64,000 nt of DNA from Clostridiales bacterium (GCA_021202925.1 JAJQCD010000023.1:62001-126000); one strand, 5' to 3'; numbered from the stretch's first letter, positions 38,874-49,150 are shown. Notes: a model not told the origin generated them from the sequence alone. A program made the numbers and translations.

Positions 38874-41045
38874 ATGAAGAAGGAACGGATGTCCATGAGG
38901 CTGGCGCGTCTGATTATGGAAAAGCGCGCCTGGATTGAAAAGCTGTATCTGGTGGGGTGTCTGTTTTCACTGCTTTTCATGAATCTGGTACAGATCAATT
39001 ATGATCTGACCAATTATATTCCGTCAGACGCAACGTTTTCTGTCGGCCTGGATATTATGGAGAGGGAATTCGGTTATCCGGGGACCGGGCGGGTGATGTT
39101 GAAGGATGTAACCCTGTATGAGGCGAAACAGTATAAGGATCAGATGGAGATGGTGGACGGTGTGGATTCCATTGCCTGGTGTGACAGCCAGACAAACATC
39201 TATGCGGGTGAGGGTTTTATCCGCATGGACGACATCGCAGACTATTATCAGGATGGCTGTGCGGTGATGGATATCACCTTTGAGGAGGAGTCCGATTCTG
39301 AGCGGACCAAGCAGGCGATTACGGAACTCAGGGCAATTGCCGGTGAGAAGGGGTATTTTGTCGGGATGGCGATCCAGAATAAATCGCTGATCGAGACATC
39401 GGCCAGTGAGATGGGACGGATTCTGGTCGTAGCGGTGATCATGGTTTATGTGGTACTCACATTTACAACTACAGCATGGACGGAGCCGCTTTTGTTTATG
39501 GTGGTCATGGGGGTGGCCGTGTTGCTTAACCGGGGGACGAATGTATTCGTCGGCACGATATCCTTTCTGACCAACAATGTGGCGATTATTCTGCAGCTGG
39601 CGACATCGATGGATTATTCGATTTTTCTGCTGGATTCCTTTATGCGGTGGCGGGACAGTGGCCTTTCGGATGAAGAAGCCATTGTGAAGGCGGTAGATGA
39701 GGCGATTCGCTCGATCTTTGCGAGCAGCCTGACAACAGTCGTTGGCTTCCTGGCACTGGTGACCATGAAATTCAACATCGGCTTTGATATGGGGCTGGTT
39801 CTGGCCAAAGGAATCGTGTTCAGTCTGTTGTCCGTCGTCTTTTTTATGCCGGCAATGATTCTGCGGTTCGCCAATTGGAATGACCGGACCAAGCATCGCT
39901 CGTTCTTTCCGGATTTTACGCCGCTTGCAAAGGGCGTCTATCGCATCCGCCATGTTGTGCTGGTATTGGCGATCCTCATTGCCCCGCCCGCTTATGTCGC
40001 GCAGGGGATGAACCATTTCCTCTATGGAAATGACGGAGTGGGGGCGTCGGAGGGCACGCAGGTTTACGAGGACGATCAGGAGATTACGGCGAGGTTTGGG
40101 CGGAGCAATATGCTTCTGCTGATCTATCCGGACGAGAGTGATGTGACAGAGCGGGCAATGGGGGAGGAACTCGAGTCTCTGAACTATGTGAAGAGTGTGA
40201 CTTCCCTGGCCAATGCATTGCCGGACGGAATCCCGAAGGAGTTCCTTCCGGAATCGACCGTAGAGCAGCTTCACAGCGGAGGCTGGTGCCGGATGCTTCT
40301 TTACATAAGGACAAAAAGCGAGAGTGAGACTGCGTTTCAATGTACGGACGAGATTCGGGAGATCATGAAACGCTATTATCCGGAGGATTCTTATGTGGTC
40401 GGAGAGACGGCGGCGACAGAGGACATAAAGGAGACCATCACGGAAGACAGCGCCCGTGTGAACCGACTCTCTCTTCTGGGTGTGTTTCTTGTGATCCTGT
40501 GCAGCTTCCGCTCCGGACTGATCCCTGTCCTGGTGATGATTCCGATTGAGGTTGCGATATTTATTAACATGGCCCTGCCTTATATTCAGGGCGTGGACAT
40601 GGATTACATGGGCTATATCATCGTCAGCAGTATTCAGCTGGGGGCGACGGTGGATTATGCGATTCTGGTGACAAACAATTACATTGCGAAACGACGGGAG
40701 CTTCCGAAGGAGCAGGCGTGTATCGAGGCGATTGTGTTGTCATGTCCGTCGGTTTTCACATCCGGAACAATTATTACCGTGGCAGGCTATATTGTGCATC
40801 TGATTTCGACGACAGCGGCCATTGGTGACCTGGGGCATCTGATCGGGCGCGGCGGCATGTTCAGCCTGATTCTGGTGCTGACCTTGCTTCCGGCGTTGTT
40901 AGTGACCTTCGATGACTGGATTGTGGATAAGAAACATCGGCAAAAGCTGTTTGCGCAGCCCCTCAGGCTGAAAAAATGGAAGGCCACAACATTGGAACGA
41001 AAAAACACGAAATCAGGAATCGGGAAACGGAGAATCGGGAAATGA
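38874..41045 (+). CDS. MMPL/RND-family transporter
   Basis: The 723-residue protein has the MMPL topology: a first helix near residues 25-45, a large outer loop, five helices, a second outer loop from about residue 380, and a second set of helices. The sequence SMDYSIFLLDSFMRWRDSG in the first half and GATVDYAILVTNNYIAKRRE in the second are the paired charged helix 4/helix 10 motifs (D-Y) that use the proton gradient. Substrates of this family include lipids and drugs. ATGA overlap links it to the next gene; the TetR gene upstream likely controls both. Confidence 0.9.
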   Translation: MKKERMSMRLARLIMEKRAWIEKLYLVGCLFSLLFMNLVQINYDLTNYIPSDATFSVGLDIMEREFGYPGTGRVMLKDVTLYEAKQYKDQMEMVDGVDSIAWCDSQTNIYAGEGFIRMDDIADYYQDGCAVMDITFEEESDSERTKQAITELRAIAGEKGYFVGMAIQNKSLIETSASEMGRILVVAVIMVYVVLTFTTTAWTEPLLFMVVMGVAVLLNRGTNVFVGTISFLTNNVAIILQLATSMDYSIFLLDSFMRWRDSGLSDEEAIVKAVDEAIRSIFASSLTTVVGFLALVTMKFNIGFDMGLVLAKGIVFSLLSVVFFMPAMILRFANWNDRTKHRSFFPDFTPLAKGVYRIRHVVLVLAILIAPPAYVAQGMNHFLYGNDGVGASEGTQVYEDDQEITARFGRSNMLLLIYPDESDVTERAMGEELESLNYVKSVTSLANALPDGIPKEFLPESTVEQLHSGGWCRMLLYIRTKSESETAFQCTDEIREIMKRYYPEDSYVVGETAATEDIKETITEDSARVNRLSLLGVFLVILCSFRSGLIPVLVMIPIEVAIFINMALPYIQGVDMDYMGYIIVSSIQLGATVDYAILVTNNYIAKRRELPKEQACIEAIVLSCPSVFTSGTIITVAGYIVHLISTTAAIGDLGHLIGRGGMFSLILVLTLLPALLVTFDDWIVDKKHRQKLFAQPLRLKKWKATTLERKNTKSGIGKRRIGK

Positions 41046-43198
41046 CAGGTGGAAAGGGAATATACATCCGTGTGAAACGGCTGACGGCGGTGATTCTGTC
41101 CGTGGTAACGGTGATACTGGGAATCGGTGGTCCGTCATGCGCGTATGGCGCTGAGGCATCGATGGATGTGGATGAAGCCATGTATGTGAATCTGGATCTG
41201 TATGGACGGGTGGAACGGGTCAATGTAGTCAAAAGCTGCGATCGGAACGGAGTCCGGAGCTTTACGGATTATGGAGATTATACGGGTGTCAGAAATATGA
41301 CGGATGAGACGGAACCGGTGCTGGGCGACGGGATGGTAACCTGGAATCTGGCGGAAGACGCGAAATCCCGTTTTTATTATCAGTGCGCGATGGAAGCGGA
41401 TGCAGTGATTCTTCCATGGAATTTCGACGTTTCCTATCGGTGGAACGGCGTGCCGAAGAATGGAGATGAGCTGGCCGGAGTATCCGGGCTGATCGAGATT
41501 CATATAGAGGCGACAGCAAATGCAAATGCGCTGGAATATTACCGTGACAATATGATCCTGGCGGTCGCGGTGCTGGTCGACCTGGACAACTGTTATAGTG
41601 TGGAGGCAGATGGCGCACAGGTGCAGAATATTGGCAGTCAGACAGGAGTGGTATTTACGGCGCTTCCCGGTGAGGATGGCGATTACACCGTGCGTATCGG
41701 TACGGACTGTTTTGAGACGAATGGGATTTATATGGCAATGTTTCCGGGAACACTGAAGGAGCTGGAGCACATCACGGATCTGAAGGAGGCGAAGGACACC
41801 TGGAAGGAAGCGGGAGACCGGTTTTATGACAGCGCAGAGGATATGGCGCGCGCGATCGAAGGAATGCGGGACGGCGTCTCAGAGATGCAGAGCGGCCTGG
41901 ATTCGGCGGAGGATGCGCGGGGAATATGGAGCGGAGCCAGGGAGTCGATTCTGGATGAAAATGAACGGACGCTGGCTTCGCTGACGGCGGTTTCCGGGCA
42001 GCTGGCCAGGATGATTCCGCATATACAGACGGCCAGAGATGCCGCTGAGGTGCTGGACGACAGTCTGGATGACATCGTTGATGTCATGAAAGAGATGCAG
42101 GAGCCGCTGCGAGACCTGAATGGGGAGCTTCAGGGTGTTCAGAGCAATTCGGATGATGTGGCGGCGGCGCTTCCGAAGGTTATTTCACTGATGCAGGAGC
42201 TGGTGGAGCTGAACGCGCGTCTGGATGCGAGTGAGCAGGTGTATGTGACGCAGCTGGCGGTGGTTTCGTCGAGCCTGTCAGATGTGGAGGACGATTATGC
42301 GATGGATGAAGATCTGATCGACGATGTGACGCCCGTCGCGACGTCAGGGGATGCGGCGGCGGTCGGTTCGGCGGAGAATCGGGATGCCAGGAACGGACGG
42401 TTGGCGCGGAGGAGTGCGGGAAGCGGCGTGACGCATTCCAGGCACGAGGCGCCGATGGTCGGCGCGGGAGGAAATGGCGTGACACTCGACGCAACGGAAC
42501 TTCTGGTGATTCTGACGCAAAAATCAGAAACCTTACAGGACTTTGCGAGTACGAGCAATGCCCTTTCGCGGGAAATGCAGCATTTGCTGGAGGACACGGC
42601 GGACGCGGCAAGGTGCGCGTCCGATCTGTCTGAGATGCTGGACTGGCTGATCGCGGAAATTGCGACTATGCAGGAGTCGCTGGAAATTTATTATCCGGAC
42701 CTGCAGCGGACACTGGATGACACCGAAGACCTGGTACGCCTGACGGGCGGTGCGCTTGATCAGAGTATAAGCACCGCGTCTGTCCTTCAGGAAACCCTGC
42801 GGAATTCTTCGGGCAGTATGGACGATGCGGCAAGAGAGAGCATCGATGCTGCGATGGAGTTGCTGGATCGTTCGCTGCGCGTCCTGGATTCGACGGCGGC
42901 CATGCGGGAATCCGGTCGAACGATGAAGGATGTTCTCGATTCGGAGTGGGATGATCTGGAACAGGAGACTCGTTTCCTTTATATGGATCCAAACGCGGAG
43001 AAGGTTTCCTTCACCTCCGAACGGAATCCGGAGCCGAGATCGCTGCAGATTATTTTGCGCACCGCCGAGATCTGCATGGATGACGGGGAGGAGCTTCTGG
43101 ATGCGGAGACAGCTGCGCAGAATTCGGGACCGCTTGCGCGGATATGGGACGTTTTGCTCAGAATCTGGGAGAGTATCCGTGCTGTTTTTCATCTCTGA
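41042..43198 (+). CDS. Secreted coiled-coil partner of the MMPL transporter
   Basis: The 718-residue protein (ATG 41042, overlapping the MMPL stop) has a signal peptide (LTAVILSVVTVILGIGG) and a long extracellular part with a beta-rich domain of about 210 residues and then extended coiled coil (about 230-700) with many Asp, Glu and Leu. The layout is like YhgE/Pip-type export or cell-wall proteins that accompany MMPL proteins in Firmicutes, but I cannot name a family. The close coupling implies that the two proteins act together at the membrane. Confidence 0.7.
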   Translation: MTGGKGIYIRVKRLTAVILSVVTVILGIGGPSCAYGAEASMDVDEAMYVNLDLYGRVERVNVVKSCDRNGVRSFTDYGDYTGVRNMTDETEPVLGDGMVTWNLAEDAKSRFYYQCAMEADAVILPWNFDVSYRWNGVPKNGDELAGVSGLIEIHIEATANANALEYYRDNMILAVAVLVDLDNCYSVEADGAQVQNIGSQTGVVFTALPGEDGDYTVRIGTDCFETNGIYMAMFPGTLKELEHITDLKEAKDTWKEAGDRFYDSAEDMARAIEGMRDGVSEMQSGLDSAEDARGIWSGARESILDENERTLASLTAVSGQLARMIPHIQTARDAAEVLDDSLDDIVDVMKEMQEPLRDLNGELQGVQSNSDDVAAALPKVISLMQELVELNARLDASEQVYVTQLAVVSSSLSDVEDDYAMDEDLIDDVTPVATSGDAAAVGSAENRDARNGRLARRSAGSGVTHSRHEAPMVGAGGNGVTLDATELLVILTQKSETLQDFASTSNALSREMQHLLEDTADAARCASDLSEMLDWLIAEIATMQESLEIYYPDLQRTLDDTEDLVRLTGGALDQSISTASVLQETLRNSSGSMDDAARESIDAAMELLDRSLRVLDSTAAMRESGRTMKDVLDSEWDDLEQETRFLYMDPNAEKVSFTSERNPEPRSLQIILRTAEICMDDGEELLDAETAAQNSGPLARIWDVLLRIWESIRAVFHL

Positions 43199-43235
43199 TC
43201 GTTTTTCTGATAAAAAAGATGTAAGAAACCGGTCA

Positions 43236-43264
43236 TTGCCAGTCCCACTGAAATCGTGTATACT
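43236..43264 (+). promoter_or_regulatory. Promoter of the histidine kinase gene
   Basis: TTGCCA (43236-43241), 17-base spacer, TATACT (43259-43264). Confidence 0.65.
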
Positions 43265-43292
43265 GATAACATAACGGATATGGGGCGACAAC

Positions 43293-44699
43293 ATGAAACT
43301 TTCTTTGTATTTGAAATTTATTGCGGGCTACCTGGTTTTCGGTGTCCTGGGATTTGCCGCTGTCTGGACCGTCTCCTCAGGTATGATGTATCAGTATCTG
43401 CTGCGGGAGCGCGCGGATGCGATGTACGATGAAGCGAATCTGATTGCATCGGCTTACAGCAATATCTACCAGGGAGAGAAGCAGGACCTGGAGTCGGCGT
43501 ATCAGCAGCTGCAGGCGGTGGCCGTATTCGTCGATCTGGAGATCTGGGTGGTGAACCGCCAGGGCGTGATTGTGGTGGACAGCAACCATTCGGCGAGAAC
43601 CGGAGAGACCATCGAAGGATTTGATCCGATGGTTACCGGGAACAAATCCTATGTGATCGGTGATTATTTTGGACAGTTTCCGTATGATGTACTGAGTGTT
43701 TCGGCGCCGATCATTGGAAATTATAACACATACGGATATGTGACAGTCCATATGCCGGTTTCCACGATCCGGGCGGACAGCGACCAGGGGCTGAATGTGA
43801 TTTATATTTCCGCGGCGATTATTTTTGTTTTGTCTCTGATTATTCTGCTGGTATTTACGAAGACGGTTTACTTTCCTCTGAAAAAGATAACAGAAGGAGC
43901 GAATCAGTACGCGGCGGGAAATCTGGATTATCGGATTGATTTGGAAGCGGGCGATGAGATGGGGTACCTGGCGGCGACACTGAATTACATGTCGGCAGAG
44001 TTAAATAAAATGGAAGAGTACCAGCGGAATTTCATCGCCAACGTTTCTCATGATTTTCGCTCGCCGCTCACCTCGATCAAGGGGTATCTGGAGGCGATCA
44101 TTGACGGGACAATTCCGCCGGAGATGTATGAAAAATATCTGAAGCGTGTGATTTCGGAGACGGAGCGGCTGACGAAGCTGACACAGGGGCTGCTGACGCT
44201 GAATTCACTGGACGGGAAGGGTTATCTGAACCGGTCAAATTTCGATATCAACCGGGTGATCAAGGATACGGCAGCGTCGTTTGAGGGAATCTGCATGGGA
44301 CGTGATATCAATTTTGATCTGACTTTTACGGACAATATTCAGATGGTATATGCAGACATGGGAAAGATACAGCAGGTGCTGTACAACCTGATTGATAATG
44401 CGATCAAATTCAGTTACGATGGTTCGACCATTTTCATTCAGGCGTATCAGAGAAATGAGAAGATTTTTGTGTCAGTCAAGGATACCGGGATTGGAATCCC
44501 GAAAAACAGTGTGAAAAAGATCTGGGATCGGTTTTACAAGACCGATCAGTCGCGTGGCCGGGATAAGAGGGGGACCGGGCTTGGACTTGCGATTGTGAAG
44601 GAGATCATTCAGGATCACGGGGAGAATATTGATGTCGTCAGCACGGAAGGCGCCGGGTCAGAGTTTATTTTTTCACTGCCCAGAGCGACCGTGCTGTGA
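43293..44699 (+). CDS. Sensor histidine kinase
   Basis: The 468-residue protein has two transmembrane helices (about 8-28 and 165-187) flanking an extracellular sensor of about 135 residues, a HAMP domain, a dimerisation domain with FIANVSHDFRSPLTSIKGYL (phosphorylated His), and a complete ATPase domain (NLIDNAIKFS, DTGIGIP, GTGLGLAIVKEI). It senses an outside signal and phosphorylates a response regulator. None follows it on this strand; the convergent PhoB-like regulator at 45887 is the nearest candidate. Confidence 0.92.
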   Translation: MKLSLYLKFIAGYLVFGVLGFAAVWTVSSGMMYQYLLRERADAMYDEANLIASAYSNIYQGEKQDLESAYQQLQAVAVFVDLEIWVVNRQGVIVVDSNHSARTGETIEGFDPMVTGNKSYVIGDYFGQFPYDVLSVSAPIIGNYNTYGYVTVHMPVSTIRADSDQGLNVIYISAAIIFVLSLIILLVFTKTVYFPLKKITEGANQYAAGNLDYRIDLEAGDEMGYLAATLNYMSAELNKMEEYQRNFIANVSHDFRSPLTSIKGYLEAIIDGTIPPEMYEKYLKRVISETERLTKLTQGLLTLNSLDGKGYLNRSNFDINRVIKDTAASFEGICMGRDINFDLTFTDNIQMVYADMGKIQQVLYNLIDNAIKFSYDGSTIFIQAYQRNEKIFVSVKDTGIGIPKNSVKKIWDRFYKTDQSRGRDKRGTGLGLAIVKEIIQDHGENIDVVSTEGAGSEFIFSLPRATVL

Positions 44700-44740
44700 C
44701 AGAGTCACTCACAGTGAGAGACAGCATGGAGGTGTACGGA

Positions 44741-45847
44741 ATGAAAAAAAGAATCAGATTACTCGCCGGAGGGATAGCGGCCGCGATTCTGCTTACCATG
44801 GGTGGAATGAGTGTCTGGGCTGCGGAGAGTCGGGAACCGATCGATTCGATCAGTCTGGACGTCAGTTCCACGATTGTGTCGGGAAGCAGCAGCGGCAATG
44901 TCTATATCTCCAAGGCGGATGACGGCAATTACCGGGTGGGGAGCGTGGAAATCCTGAACAGCAACGATGACTGGATTGGCGGGATGACGCCGCGTGTGCA
45001 GGTAAGTCTCTATGCTGATAATGGGTATTATTTTTCCAGTTCCAGCAAGAATATTTTCTCTTTCTCCGGGGAGGATGTGACGGTGGAATCGGTCAGCCGC
45101 CTGGATGACAAGACGGAGCTTTCGCTGAAGCTGAAGTTGTCCAAGCTGGACAATGGTGACCTGACTGTGACCGGGCCGTATTGGGACGAAAATCACGGGA
45201 TCGCGTACTGGGATGAAAACACCAGCGCAAGATATTACCAGGTACGGCTTTACCGGGATGATTCCCTGATTACCTCGAGCAAACAGACTTCCGAGAATGA
45301 GTACGATTTCGCGAGCAATATTACCAAACGTGGCGATTATTATTTTGAGGTCTGCGCGGTGGGAAGCAGTTCGGAGAAGGGCGACTGGGTCAGTTCGGAT
45401 ACGTGGTATGTGTCGGCTTATGAAGCGGATGACCTGAGTTACGGTTACTCGGATGGGCCGGGCGGATATACCTATTCCAGTGGTGGCCCCGGAGTCATCG
45501 GAGAGGGGGATACATACAGTTCTTATGTGTCTGCCGGACCGGGTGCGACGGGGAATACGGGTGTGTCGGGCAGTACCGGCAGCGGGGTGTCGACGGCAGA
45601 GGGGAATCACTGGTGCCTGGACACCAATGGCTGGTGGTATCAGTATGCGGACGGAAACCGCCCGTCCTCCTGTTTTCAGCAGATTGATGGTGTGTGGTAT
45701 TATTTCAACAGCGCCGGATACATTACGACGGGCTGGTTTGAACTGGACGGGAAATGGTATTACTGCGATTCGAGCGGAGCGATGTACATCAACGCCAGGA
45801 CGCCGGACGGCTACTATGTTGGCGGCGACGGGGCATGGATTCAGTAG
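44741..45847 (+). CDS. Secreted protein with choline-binding-like repeats
   Basis: The 368-residue protein (ATG 44741, after GGAGGTGTACGGA) has a signal peptide (LLAGGIAAAILLTMGGMSVWA), a beta-rich region of about 200 residues, a Gly/Ser linker and C-terminal aromatic repeats: GWWYQYADGNRP, GVWYYFNSAGYITTGWF, GKWYYCDSSGAMY. These repeats fold as choline-binding/glucan-binding beta hairpins that attach proteins to the cell surface. The N-terminal part is not recognised. It lies 41 bases behind the histidine kinase gene and may be co-transcribed. Confidence 0.8.
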   Translation: MKKRIRLLAGGIAAAILLTMGGMSVWAAESREPIDSISLDVSSTIVSGSSSGNVYISKADDGNYRVGSVEILNSNDDWIGGMTPRVQVSLYADNGYYFSSSSKNIFSFSGEDVTVESVSRLDDKTELSLKLKLSKLDNGDLTVTGPYWDENHGIAYWDENTSARYYQVRLYRDDSLITSSKQTSENEYDFASNITKRGDYYFEVCAVGSSSEKGDWVSSDTWYVSAYEADDLSYGYSDGPGGYTYSSGGPGVIGEGDTYSSYVSAGPGATGNTGVSGSTGSGVSTAEGNHWCLDTNGWWYQYADGNRPSSCFQQIDGVWYYFNSAGYITTGWFELDGKWYYCDSSGAMYINARTPDGYYVGGDGAWIQ

Positions 45848-45854
45848 ACAGACA

Positions 45855-45880
45855 AAGAGGGGAGCGGATGCTCCCCTTTC
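45855..45880. terminator. Hairpin terminator between converging genes
   Basis: GGGGAGC pairs with GCTCCCC around a four-base loop, flanked by AAA and TTT. Confidence 0.7.
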
Positions 45881-45886
45881 GTTATG

Positions 45887-46594
45887 TCAGCGGCGGACTT
45901 CAAATTTGTAGCCGATTCCCCAGACGGTAGCAATGGACCAGTTGGGATGGTCCTTGATCTTTTCGCGCAATCGTTTGATATGGACATCGACGGTTCGTAT
46001 GTCTCCGATATACTCGTAGCCCCAGATGTGGTCGAGAAGCTGTTCGCGGGTGAATACCTGGTTCGGCGAGGAAGCCAGAAAATAGAGAAGCTCCAGCTCC
46101 TTCGGAGGCATGTCAACCGCTTTGCCGCAGTAGGTAACAGAATAGTTCGTCAGGTTTACAATGAGATCCGGATACTCGACATACTCACCCTGTTGATCCG
46201 GGACGTTGATGGATGCGGCAGAGAACTGGTAGCGGCGCAGGACGGCTTTGACCCGTGCAACCATTTCCTTGGAGTCAAATGGTTTGATGATGTAGTCATC
46301 GGCGCCAAGTTCCAGGCCAAGCACCTTGTCAAAGACCTCACCCTTGGCGGACAACATGATAATGGGAACCTGGGAGGATGCGCGAAGCTCACGGCACACC
46401 TGATAACCGTCGATTCCGGGGAGCATCAGATCCAGAAGAATCAGGTTCGGCTTGAATTCAGGGAAAACCCTCAGCGCTTCCTCTCCGTCCAGAGCAATCT
46501 TTGTCTCATAACATTCTTTGGTCAGATAGAGAGAAATCAGTTCCGCGATGTTCTCATCATCGTCTACAATTAAAATCCGCTGTTTTTCAGCCAT
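45887..46594 (-). CDS. PhoB/OmpR-family response regulator
   Basis: The 235-residue protein has a receiver domain (ILIVDDDENIAELI, LILLDLMLPGIDG with the phosphorylated Asp, IIMLSAKGE, KPFD) and a winged-helix domain (PPKELELLYFLAS, IRTVDVHIKRLREKI, VWGIGYKFE). It binds DNA as a dimer after phosphorylation. ATG 46594 lies seven bases after GGAAGGAAGGA; a TTG at 46600 in frame is unlikely. It converges with the choline-binding protein gene; the histidine kinase upstream of that gene may be its partner. Confidence 0.92.
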   Translation of the reverse strand: MAEKQRILIVDDDENIAELISLYLTKECYETKIALDGEEALRVFPEFKPNLILLDLMLPGIDGYQVCRELRASSQVPIIMLSAKGEVFDKVLGLELGADDYIIKPFDSKEMVARVKAVLRRYQFSAASINVPDQQGEYVEYPDLIVNLTNYSVTYCGKAVDMPPKELELLYFLASSPNQVFTREQLLDHIWGYEYIGDIRTVDVHIKRLREKIKDHPNWSIATVWGIGYKFEVRR

Positions 46595-46678
46595 TTGCAA
46601 TCCTTCCTTCCTGTCTGGCGCGTATACCGCGGCGGTGGTTCATATGCCGCGGCAGCGGTGGCGTCCCAACAAGGGACA

Positions 46679-49069
46679 TTATTTGAATACAACGATGGTA
46701 ACGCCGGCGTCTCCCTCACCGATGTCAGCGAGATGAAATTCCCGGACGTATTTCAGTTTCTTTAAGTGTTTGTGGATACCGGCGCGCAGGGCACCGGTTC
46801 CTTTGCCATGGACAATGCGTACCTGCGGCAGGTGGGCGATATAGGCGTCGTCCAGATATTTGTCGATCTGGGCATTGGCTTCGTCAACGGTCATACCCAG
46901 GAGATTGATCTCCGGGGAAACCGTGGAAGCTTTCGACATCTTAATGCCGCTGGCGCCGCTACCTTTTCGGCGATTCTCAAGCCCCGGGCCGCTGACGGAA
47001 TTCTCCCGGATCAATTCCAGATCGCGGATATTGACCTTGGAGCGGAGAATACCCATCTGGACGAAGAGATTTCCCTGGGCATCGGGAAGGCTGGACACGG
47101 TTCCTTTCAGATTCATGGACAGAACGCGGACGCCGTCTCCGAGTTTGAGCGTTTTTGGATTAATCGCCTGGCGCGGTTTTTCGTCTTTCTTCAGTGCCAG
47201 ATTGTTATCGACTTTCTTCAGGTTCTCGCGGAGTCTGGTGCGCTCGGCTTCCAGGGCTTTCGTATTGACACCGGAGGAAGCTGCGAGTCGATTGATATTT
47301 TTGATCGTCTGGTCGGCGGTCTCCTTCGCTTCCCGCAGAATCCGCTGGGCTTCTTCGTTGGCCGAACGGATCATCTTCTCCTTTCGCTCGTCGAAGCGCT
47401 CCTCTTTTTGTTCCAGGCGAGCCTTCAGAATGGAAATTTCCCGTCGGTACCGTTCAATCTCAGCGCGTTCCTTCTCAATGGTCACGCGGCTTTCTTCGAG
47501 ATGGCTGATCACATCTTCAAAGGTCTCATCCTCCGCTTCCAGGCGGTTTTTCGCGTCGTCGATGATGTAGTCCGGCAGGCCAAGCTTCTTTGAGATGGCA
47601 AAGGCATTGCTCTTGCCTGGAACGCCGATCAGCAGACGGTAGGTAGGCGAGAGTGTCTGCACGTCAAACTCACAGCTGGCGTTCTCCACGCGTTCGGTGC
47701 TGAGAGCGAAGACCTTCAGTTCGCTGTAATGCGTGGTCGCTACCGTGCGGCACTGCATATTGTGAAGAAAGTTGAGGATCGAAATGGCAAGCGCCGCTCC
47801 CTCTGTCGGATCCGTGCCGGCGCACAACTCATCGAACAGACACAGGGAATGGCTGTCTGCGCGCCCCAGAATATCAACGATATTTGTCATGTGGGCAGAG
47901 AACGTACTCAGACTTTGTTCAATACTCTGCTCGTCGCCGATATCGGCAAAAACTTCGTCGAAAACGGAAAGCTCGGATCCTTCGAAGGCCGGAATGTGCA
48001 GGCCGGATTGTCCCATCAGTGTGAAAAGACCTACAGTTTTCAGGGAGACGGTCTTACCGCCGGTATTGGGTCCGGTGACGATCAGCAGATCAAAGTCGGT
48101 TCCAAGCCAGACATTGATCGGAACGCATCTGGCCGGATCAAGCAGGGGATGGCGGCCGTCCCGGATGTGGATGCGGCCTTCGGTATTGAACCGGGGTTCA
48201 CTGGCATGCTCATGACGGGCAAGCGCCGCTTTGGCAAAGATAAAATCCAGTTTCGTCAGAAGTGCCTGATTGACAGAGAGGATTTCCGTGTAGGGCGTCA
48301 GTCTGGCGCTCAGGTCCGCGAGAACGGCGTCAATCTCCTTCTGTTCTTGGATCTCCAGAGTGCGAAGTTCATTGTTCAGCTGGATGACAGCCATCGGTTC
48401 GATAAACAGGGTGGAACCGGTGGATGACTGGTCATGAATCATGCCGTTAATCTGATTCCGGTATTCGGATTTCACCGGGAGACAGTAGCGGCCGTCGCGC
48501 ATTGTAACTACGGCGTCCTGCAGGTAGGTGCGGTTGGAATTCAGGATCCGGTTCAGCTGATCGTGGATTCGTCCGTTGATGCCAGCCATCTGTCGGCGTA
48601 CGCGGTGCAGACCGGGGCTTGCATCGTCGGCAATTTCGTCCTCTGCCAGAATGCAGCGTTTGATTTCATTGTTTGTCGGGGGCAGTGGTTCCAGGTCACG
48701 GAACATGGCATCCAGAGAGTCGTCCGGAATTTCCTCTGATTCCTCCCGTCGCCCGTATGCTTTCGCCCGTGCCGCGACCGAGAGAAGCCCGCTCACGGAA
48801 AGAAGTTCCGCTGCGCTTAAGGAACTGCCGATTTCCAGTCGTTTCAATGAATCGCGGATATCGCGGATGCCGTTTAATGAAAGGCCGCCTTTCATGCGGA
48901 CGCGCGCTACGGCATCGGTCGTTTCCGTCTGTGCCTGAATGATTGCGGCAAAATCAGACAGGGGCGTCAGCGCATGACAAAGCGCCTTGCCCGGATCGGA
49001 TGTTGCATATTCGGTCAGTGCGGTGATGATTTTATCATATTCCAGAGTTTTTAAGACTTTACTGTTCAT
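46679..49069 (-). CDS. mutS2: MutS2 (RqcU) ATPase/endonuclease
   Basis: The 796-residue protein starts at ATG 49069 (MNSKVLKTLEYDKII), after GAGGA; the frame upstream is not coding. It has a core like MutS (domains III/IV), the P-loop TGPNTGGKTVSLKTVGL, Walker B LCLFDELCAGTDPTEGAA, a coiled coil (about 510-590), and a C-terminal Smr domain (GMTVDEANAQIDKYLDD, IVHGKGTGALR). Firmicute MutS2 splits collided ribosomes and may process recombination intermediates. Length and domains are complete. Confidence 0.95.
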   Translation of the reverse strand: MNSKVLKTLEYDKIITALTEYATSDPGKALCHALTPLSDFAAIIQAQTETTDAVARVRMKGGLSLNGIRDIRDSLKRLEIGSSLSAAELLSVSGLLSVAARAKAYGRREESEEIPDDSLDAMFRDLEPLPPTNNEIKRCILAEDEIADDASPGLHRVRRQMAGINGRIHDQLNRILNSNRTYLQDAVVTMRDGRYCLPVKSEYRNQINGMIHDQSSTGSTLFIEPMAVIQLNNELRTLEIQEQKEIDAVLADLSARLTPYTEILSVNQALLTKLDFIFAKAALARHEHASEPRFNTEGRIHIRDGRHPLLDPARCVPINVWLGTDFDLLIVTGPNTGGKTVSLKTVGLFTLMGQSGLHIPAFEGSELSVFDEVFADIGDEQSIEQSLSTFSAHMTNIVDILGRADSHSLCLFDELCAGTDPTEGAALAISILNFLHNMQCRTVATTHYSELKVFALSTERVENASCEFDVQTLSPTYRLLIGVPGKSNAFAISKKLGLPDYIIDDAKNRLEAEDETFEDVISHLEESRVTIEKERAEIERYRREISILKARLEQKEERFDERKEKMIRSANEEAQRILREAKETADQTIKNINRLAASSGVNTKALEAERTRLRENLKKVDNNLALKKDEKPRQAINPKTLKLGDGVRVLSMNLKGTVSSLPDAQGNLFVQMGILRSKVNIRDLELIRENSVSGPGLENRRKGSGASGIKMSKASTVSPEINLLGMTVDEANAQIDKYLDDAYIAHLPQVRIVHGKGTGALRAGIHKHLKKLKYVREFHLADIGEGDAGVTIVVFK

Positions 49070-49150
49070 AAAAATCCTCAGTTTGTGTTTTTGAGTTTCT
49101 CTTATCAGTATAACACGAAAATCATTCCTGTGAAAGCCCCTAACTTTTTC

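Noticed and set aside
39024-40340. A 438-codon frame opposite the MMPL gene
   Set aside because: It is antisense to a well-supported transporter, with a His/Arg-rich translation typical of shadow frames.
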